From an uncultured Collinsella sp. (GTDB lineage: Bacteria > Actinomycetota > Coriobacteriia > Coriobacteriales > Coriobacteriaceae), in assembly GCA_902491395.1 (NCBI GenBank), contig CABUHO010000032.1, forward strand, positions 1-18,410: 18,410 bases of DNA. The letters are read 5' to 3'. Positions 14,327 to 18,410 of this stretch are shown in pieces (within the stretch, counting starts at the first letter, position 1; every line of letters begins with the position of its first letter). The notes under the pieces were generated by a model. It did not search any database, had not been told where the DNA came from, and saw only the letters and a list, made by a program, of their open reading frames with translations. The translations under genes were made by a program, and so were the position numbers.

Positions 14327-15832
14327 CTATTGAGGAAGCTCGATTTCGGCTTCCGACGGGATGCGGAAGTAGGTCTCGGTCCAGTCGGTGAGTTTGTGCT
14401 CGAGCTCGCGGGTGATGGCGCCGTTGAGCATGCGCCAGGTCCAGTTGCCGCCCAGGGTGGCAGGGGTGTTGATGCGCGCCTCATTGCCCAAGTTGAGCAG
14501 GTCCTGCATGGTGTAGATGCACGTGTCGCTCACGCTGGCGGCGATGGTGCGATTGAGTGCATCTGCCATGGGTTCGCCGACCTGCTGATGGGTGTACAGG
14601 GCTGCCTGCTCGCGCTGACGCGGGGTGGCCGTTCCCTCAAACCAGCCGCGTGCCGTCTCGTTGTCGTGGGTGCCCACATAGGCGACGGTGTTGGCGATGT
14701 AGTTGTGCGGCAGGTAGTACGAGTTGGTGCCCTCAAAGGCGAACTGCAGGATCTTCATGCCGGGGAAGCCCGAGTTGTCGCGCATGTCGATGACGCCGGG
14801 GGTGAGGAAGCCCAGGTCCTCGGCGATGATGGGCAGCGTGCCGAGCTTTTCCTCGAGCGTCTTGAAGAGCTTGAGGCCGGGACCCTGCGTCCACGAACCG
14901 TAGGACGAATCGGGCGAGGAGAACGGCACCTCCCAATAGGCCTCGAAGCCGCGGAAGTGATCCAGGCGGATGACGTCGTACATGTCGAGGGCGGCGCGAA
15001 TGCGGCCCTCCCACCAGGAGAAGCCGTCGGCCTCCATGGCGTCCCAGTCGTAGATGGGGTTGCCCCAGTACTGGCCGGTGGCCGAGAACTGGTCGGGCGG
15101 CGTGCCGGCGACGCTCACGGGATTGCCGGCGGCGTCGATCTTAAAGAGCTCAGGTGTCGCCCACATCTCGACGGAGTCACGCGAGACATAGATGGGCAGG
15201 TCGCCGATGATGAGAATGTCGCGCTCGTTGGCATAGGCCTTGAGGCGGCTCCACTGGCGATCGAAGAAGTACTGCGTCATCTGGTGGTAGAGCATACGCG
15301 CCGGATGGTCGGCGCAGACCTTGGCAGAAGCCTCACCGCGGGTGCGGAGCTCCGCGGGCCACTCCCAAAACGCCTTGAGACCGCACTCCTCTTTGACGGT
15401 CATGAACTCACAGTAGGGGATGAGCCAGTCCTCGTTGGCCTGGATAAAGTCATCGAAATCGGCCGGCTTGTCGGCAGCAAAGCGCTCGGCGGCGCGGTCG
15501 AGAATCTGACGGCGGCCGCCAAAGATAGCACCGTAGTCGACATTGCTGGGGTCGGATCCCAGATACACGCCATCGATATCGCGCTGCTCCAGATACCCTG
15601 CCTCGATAAGTTCGGCAAAGTCGATAAAGTTGGGGTTGCCTGCGCGGGCCGAGAACGACTGATAAGGCGAATCGCCATAGCTGGTCGTCGTAAGGGGCAG
15701 AATCTGCCAGTAATGTTGTTTGCACGAGGCGAGAAAATCGACGAAGTCGTAGGCATTCCAGCCAAAGCCGCCGATTCCGTATGGTCCGGGCAGAGATGAG
15801 ACGGGCATGAGGACGCCGCTTGCACGCTCCAT
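14327..15832 (-). CDS. malQ: 4-alpha-glucanotransferase (amylomaltase)
   Basis: A 501-residue GH77 enzyme that transfers alpha-1,4-glucan segments between maltodextrins and releases glucose. This makes chains long enough for the phosphorylase. The N-terminus MERASGVLMPVSSLPGPYGIG is typical. Catalytic features are the nucleophile Asp291 in VIRLDHFRGF, the acid/base Glu338 in IIAEDLG and the third acidic residue Asp390 in GTHDNET. Conserved NPNFIDF and WGNPIYDWD blocks are also present. The start is ATG 15832-15830, with GGTGAG seven bases upstream. In-frame GTG (15844) and TTG (15847) codons lie upstream nearer a stronger AAGAAGG, so the start is not fully settled. A predicted promoter upstream contains a TreR-type operator in its spacer, linking malQ to the PTS/ABC regulon. 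Confidence 0.94.
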   Translation of the reverse strand: MERASGVLMPVSSLPGPYGIGGFGWNAYDFVDFLASCKQHYWQILPLTTTSYGDSPYQSFSARAGNPNFIDFAELIEAGYLEQRDIDGVYLGSDPSNVDYGAIFGGRRQILDRAAERFAADKPADFDDFIQANEDWLIPYCEFMTVKEECGLKAFWEWPAELRTRGEASAKVCADHPARMLYHQMTQYFFDRQWSRLKAYANERDILIIGDLPIYVSRDSVEMWATPELFKIDAAGNPVSVAGTPPDQFSATGQYWGNPIYDWDAMEADGFSWWEGRIRAALDMYDVIRLDHFRGFEAYWEVPFSSPDSSYGSWTQGPGLKLFKTLEEKLGTLPIIAEDLGFLTPGVIDMRDNSGFPGMKILQFAFEGTNSYYLPHNYIANTVAYVGTHDNETARGWFEGTATPRQREQAALYTHQQVGEPMADALNRTIAASVSDTCIYTMQDLLNLGNEARINTPATLGGNWTWRMLNGAITRELEHKLTDWTETYFRIPSEAEIELPQ

Positions 15833-15918
15833 GAATGCGCTCACCAACCTTCTTGTTGTGGGGTCGGCCTGCCGATGGGTATGCAGTCCGCCTCCGATGT
15901 TCTGATTCGATACGCCTA

Positions 15919-15948
15919 TTGTAAAACAAGTTGTTTAAACATGTACAG
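15919..15948 (-). promoter_or_regulatory. Predicted malQ promoter with GntR/TreR operator 5
   Basis: On the minus strand TGTACA (15948-15943) and TACAAT (15924-15919) are spaced by 18 bases. The spacer holds GTTTAAAC (15941-15934), the HutC-type core, within TTGTTTAAACAT read on the plus strand (15932-15943). Bound repressor would block the polymerase directly. Confidence 0.6.
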
Positions 15949-15995
15949 GCAACATAGAAAAGTTCGGCGGATTTCGGTGAATGGTCATGCGCCAT

Positions 15996-16036
15996 GAAAA
16001 AGGCCCCGGTCTCACATCGGAGACCGGGGCCCAAAA
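15996..16036 (-). terminator. Terminator of galE, potentially bidirectional
   Basis: GGCCCCGGTCTC (16002-16013) pairs perfectly with GAGACCGGGGCC (16020-16031) over a six-base loop. A-runs on the plus strand flank both sides, so the minus-strand transcript ends in TTTTTC. It lies about 20 bases after the galE stop codon. Confidence 0.93.
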
Positions 16037-16054
16037 ACGATTGCGGGGGAGTGG

Positions 16055-17116
16055 CTACTCGGCGTCGGCGAAGCCGTTGGGGTTGTGGCTCTGCCAGTTC
16101 CAGCTATCGCGGCACATGTCCGCGATGTCGTACTGGGCCTTCCAGCCCATCATGCGCTCGGCCTTGGAGGCATCGCACCAGTTGGCGGCGATGTCGCCGG
16201 CACGGCGCTCGCGAATCACGTAGGGCAGCTCCTTGCCGCAGGCCTTGGAGAAGGCGGCGACGACCTCGAGCACCGAGGTGCCGGTGCCGGTGCCCAGGTT
16301 GAAGATCTCGACGCCGGTCTTGCCGTTCATCCAGTTAAGCGCGGCAACGTGGCCCGATGCCAGGTCGCACACGTGGATGTAGTCGCGCACGCCGGTGCCG
16401 TCGGGGGTGGGGTAGTCGTTGCCAAAGACCTGAACGGCCTCGAGCTTACCGACGGCGACCTGGGCAACGTAGGGCACCAGGTTGTTGGGGATGCCCTTGG
16501 GGTCCTCGCCGATCAGGCCCGACGGGTGGGCGCCGATGGGGTTGAAGTAACGGAGCAGCACGACGTCCCACTCGGGGTCGGCGGTGTGAACGTCCATGAG
16601 GATCTGCTCGATCATCCACTTGGTCCAGCCATAGGGGTTGGTCGCGGGCTTCTTGGGGTCCTCCTCGGTGACGGGCGGGTTGTCCGGATCGCCGTAGACG
16701 GTCGAGGAGCTCGAGAAGATGATGGACTTGCAGCCGTGGTTGCGCATGACATCGACGAGCACCAGGGTGTTCTCGATGTTGTTGTGGTAGTACTCGACGG
16801 GCTTGCTCACCGACTCGCCGACGGCCTTAAAGCCGGCAAAGTGGATGACGCGGTCGATCTGATGGGTGTCGAAGATCTTGTTCATGGCCTCGCGGTCGAG
16901 CACGTTGGCCTCGTAGAAGGTGAGGTTCTTGGCGGCCTCGTCGCCCACGATGGTCTTGACGCGGTCGACGGCGACGGCGCTGGAGTTGGAGAGATCATCG
17001 ACGATGACGACCTGGTAGCCACCCTCGAGCAGCTGAACGACGGTGTGCGAGCCGATAAAGCCGGCGCCACCGGTAACGAGGACGCAGGTGTCTTTGGGGT
17101 CGAGTGCTTTGGACAT
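16055..17116 (-). CDS. galE: UDP-glucose 4-epimerase
   Basis: A 353-residue short-chain dehydrogenase/reductase-type epimerase that interconverts UDP-glucose and UDP-galactose using bound NAD. The Rossmann motif TGGAGFIGSHT is at 15-25, and VDDLSNSS follows. The catalytic Ser137 lies in FSSSSTVYGD, and the YxxxK pair is Tyr162/Lys166 in NPYGWTKWM. The family block ATNPYGWTKWMIEQIL and the conserved LRYFNPIGAHPSGLIGEDP and GTGVRDYIHVCDLA blocks give a secure assignment. The frame stays open further upstream, but the ATG at 17116-17114 has GGAG five bases before it and begins right at the Rossmann fold, so it is chosen. A -10 candidate TATACT (17159-17154) lies upstream. No TreR-type operator is visible, so galE is probably regulated separately from the alpha-glucoside genes. 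Confidence 0.96.
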   Translation of the reverse strand: MSKALDPKDTCVLVTGGAGFIGSHTVVQLLEGGYQVVIVDDLSNSSAVAVDRVKTIVGDEAAKNLTFYEANVLDREAMNKIFDTHQIDRVIHFAGFKAVGESVSKPVEYYHNNIENTLVLVDVMRNHGCKSIIFSSSSTVYGDPDNPPVTEEDPKKPATNPYGWTKWMIEQILMDVHTADPEWDVVLLRYFNPIGAHPSGLIGEDPKGIPNNLVPYVAQVAVGKLEAVQVFGNDYPTPDGTGVRDYIHVCDLASGHVAALNWMNGKTGVEIFNLGTGTGTSVLEVVAAFSKACGKELPYVIRERRAGDIAANWCDASKAERMMGWKAQYDIADMCRDSWNWQSHNPNGFADAE

Positions 17117-17236
17117 GTAGTCTCCTATCGAATCAGGAACACTTCTAGAGGGGAGTATAGCGCAGGCGGGGACGCCCAAATCGTGCGCTGAGGAAAAGCA
17201 GAGGATTATGTTAACGTACTCATAGAAGAGCTTGCT

Positions 17237-17263
17237 CAATTGTTACCTCAAATTTAACAATTG
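17237..17263. repeat. Inverted repeat in the galE/peptidase divergent region
   Basis: CAATTGTTA (17237-17245) is the exact reverse complement of TAACAATTG (17255-17263), with a nine-base centre. It is AT-rich and lies between two divergent genes, so an operator is more likely than a terminator. The binding protein is unknown. It does not match the GTNTANAC sites of the window. Confidence 0.5.
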
Positions 17264-17381
17264 CTTACGAGCCGCCGACCTTGCAGTTTCCTGCCGTTCG
17301 TGGAAATCGTTGGGACGCGTCATATGTACGCTAATATGTATGAGTTGAGCGACATATAAATAAGCATGTAACGGAGTACAT

Positions 17382-18410
17382 ATGTCACCAAACAGCGATT
17401 CCATCCTTTCCCAGGAGCTCTCGCGCCGCACTGCCCTCAAGGCCCTGTTCGGCGCCGCTTCTGCGGCAGTTCTTTTTGGCCTGCCCACTCGCGCCCATGC
17501 GGCGGAGGCTTCCAAAGAAACCACCGATAAACTGAATGCCGCCCAGGCCCAGCTCGACGAGGTTCAGGCCCAGCTCGACAGCATCGCAAATGAGTATGCG
17601 GCGCTGGCCAACAAGAATGCCCAGACCCTCAACGATATCGAGAATGTCCAGGGCAAGATTGACGACACGCAGGCCCAGATCGATGAAAAGAAGGCCGAGC
17701 TCAAGAAGAAGCGCAACGACCTTTCCGATCGCGTGGCCGCCAGTTACAAGTCCGGCGGCACGAACATCCTGTCGCTGCTGCTGGCCTCTGGCTCGTTTGA
17801 GGAACTCGTCGCCAACGCGCATTACGTTGAGAAGATCAACAAGAGCGACCGCGATGCCATCGAGGATATCCAGACGATTCAGGCTGAGCTCGACGCACAG
17901 AAGACCGAGCTCGAAGCACAAAAGGCCGACCTGGAGAAACTCAAGGACCAGCAGACGGCTCAGATGCAGGATATGCAGGCCAAGCAGCAAGAAGTCCAGA
18001 CCGTGCTGAACGGTCTTTCCGACGACGTCAAGGAGCTCATGGCTCAGCGCGATTCCGAGATTCTCGCTGCCGCCCAGGCCGAGGAGGCTGCCAGGAAGGC
18101 CGCCGCTGCCGCTGCCGCCGCGAACAAGAACAATTCCTACTCGGGTGGTTCGAGCTCGGGTGGTGGATCGTATGCGCCCGGAACCCCGCAACAGAATGCC
18201 GGCTCGGGCAAGCAGCAGGCTGTCGTCAACGCGTGCTACTCCACGCCTTCGCCGGGTCAGAACTGGTGCGCGGCGTGGGTTACCAATGTCTTCCGTAACG
18301 CCGGCGTTGGCTACTTTGGCGGTAACGCGTGCGATATGTTTAACGCCTGGTGCTATAGCTCCGATCGCTCGGCGCTGCAGGTGGGCATGATTGTGGCCGA
18401 CTCATCGCAC
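17382..18410 (+). CDS. Tat-exported coiled-coil protein with CHAP-like cysteine peptidase domain (partial, cut by window edge)
   Basis: The first 343 residues are present and the frame is still open at the right edge. ATG 17382 has GGAG five bases upstream. The signal sequence has the twin-arginine motif LSRRTALKALFG, a hydrophobic stretch and a likely cleavage after THR-AHA-type TRAHA (near residue 40). Residues 45-245 form a long Gln/Ala/Glu/Lys-rich coiled coil like those of PcsB/CwlO-type cell-wall hydrolases, with the conserved RVAASYKSGGTNILSLLLASGSFEELV block. An Ala-rich segment and a Ser/Gly linker follow. The last visible part, GQNWCAAWVTNVFRNAG, GNACDMFNAW and VGMIVADSSH, reads as a CHAP-like domain with Cys296 as the likely nucleophile and His343 as a candidate catalytic residue. 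It probably cleaves peptidoglycan during growth or division. NlpC/P60 is the alternative, but its usual DCSG motif is absent. Confidence 0.85.
   Translation, partial: MSPNSDSILSQELSRRTALKALFGAASAAVLFGLPTRAHAAEASKETTDKLNAAQAQLDEVQAQLDSIANEYAALANKNAQTLNDIENVQGKIDDTQAQIDEKKAELKKKRNDLSDRVAASYKSGGTNILSLLLASGSFEELVANAHYVEKINKSDRDAIEDIQTIQAELDAQKTELEAQKADLEKLKDQQTAQMQDMQAKQQEVQTVLNGLSDDVKELMAQRDSEILAAAQAEEAARKAAAAAAAANKNNSYSGGSSSGGGSYAPGTPQQNAGSGKQQAVVNACYSTPSPGQNWCAAWVTNVFRNAGVGYFGGNACDMFNAWCYSSDRSALQVGMIVADSSH

Noticed and set aside
12557..15799. Long plus-strand frames (390 and 489 codons) antisense to phosphorylase and malQ
   Set aside because: They are shadows: the minus-strand proteins carry complete catalytic motifs and the plus-strand translations resemble no family.
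16085..17191. 368-codon plus-strand frame antisense to galE
   Set aside because: Val/Gly/Asp-rich shadow of galE with no ribosome binding site.
17117..17239. 41-residue N-terminal extension of galE
   Set aside because: The extension precedes the Rossmann fold, which normally starts the protein, and the ATG at 17116 has its own binding site. A promoter -10 candidate also lies inside the extension.
17385..18191. 268-codon minus-strand frame at the right end
   Set aside because: It is the reverse shadow of the coiled-coil region. Its Leu/Gly-rich repeats mirror Gln/Glu/Lys codons on the plus strand.

Overview
The window looks like chromosomal DNA of a high-GC, gut-type actinobacterium of the class Coriobacteriia, most likely Collinsella or a close relative. 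This is inferred from protein style, codon use and gene content; no database search was possible. It holds 11 complete protein genes, one protein gene cut by the right edge, one tRNA gene, and several repeat-rich intergenic stretches.

Layout. Positions 1-945 contain no convincing protein gene. They hold a possible terminator, a roughly 230-bp element with imperfect inverted ends, a 20-bp perfect palindrome and two GC-rich repeats that resemble tRNA ends, followed by the terminator of a minus-strand tRNA-Gln(TTG) gene (946-1020). Next on the minus strand are a protein with two peptidoglycan-binding repeats (1059-1964), a polyprenyl diphosphate synthase (2103-3128) and an 816-residue PTS permease EIIC-EIIB fused to a HAD phosphatase (3244-5694). 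A GntR/HutC regulator of TreR type (5919-6638) is divergent from the PTS gene. A plus-strand sugar ABC operon follows: Tat-type lipoprotein binding protein, two permeases and an ATPase (6945-11310). A convergent intergenic region (11311-11929) carries two strong terminators around a tandem array of five long imperfect palindromes. Glycogen/maltodextrin phosphorylase (11930-14197), 4-alpha-glucanotransferase malQ (14327-15832) and UDP-glucose 4-epimerase galE (16055-17116) lie on the minus strand. The last gene (17382 to the edge) is a Tat-exported coiled-coil protein with the start of a CHAP-like cysteine peptidase domain.

How the genes fit together. The middle 12 kb reads as an alpha-glucan utilisation locus. 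The PTS and the ABC system would import alpha-glucosides or maltodextrins, MalQ and the phosphorylase would process them to glucose and glucose-1-phosphate, and GalE connects to UDP-sugar metabolism. Five palindromes of the HutC/TreR type (core GTNTANAC, one of them with a single mismatch) lie in the PTS/regulator intergenic region, upstream of the ABC operon (two) and inside a predicted malQ promoter. This suggests one regulon under the local GntR protein. No phospho-alpha-glucosidase gene is present. The phosphatase fused to the PTS permease may therefore remove the phosphate from the incoming sugar, and possibly also destroy the inducer.

The observations most worth follow-up are the PTS-HAD fusion, the five-unit palindrome array at 11459-11831 and the shared operator set.
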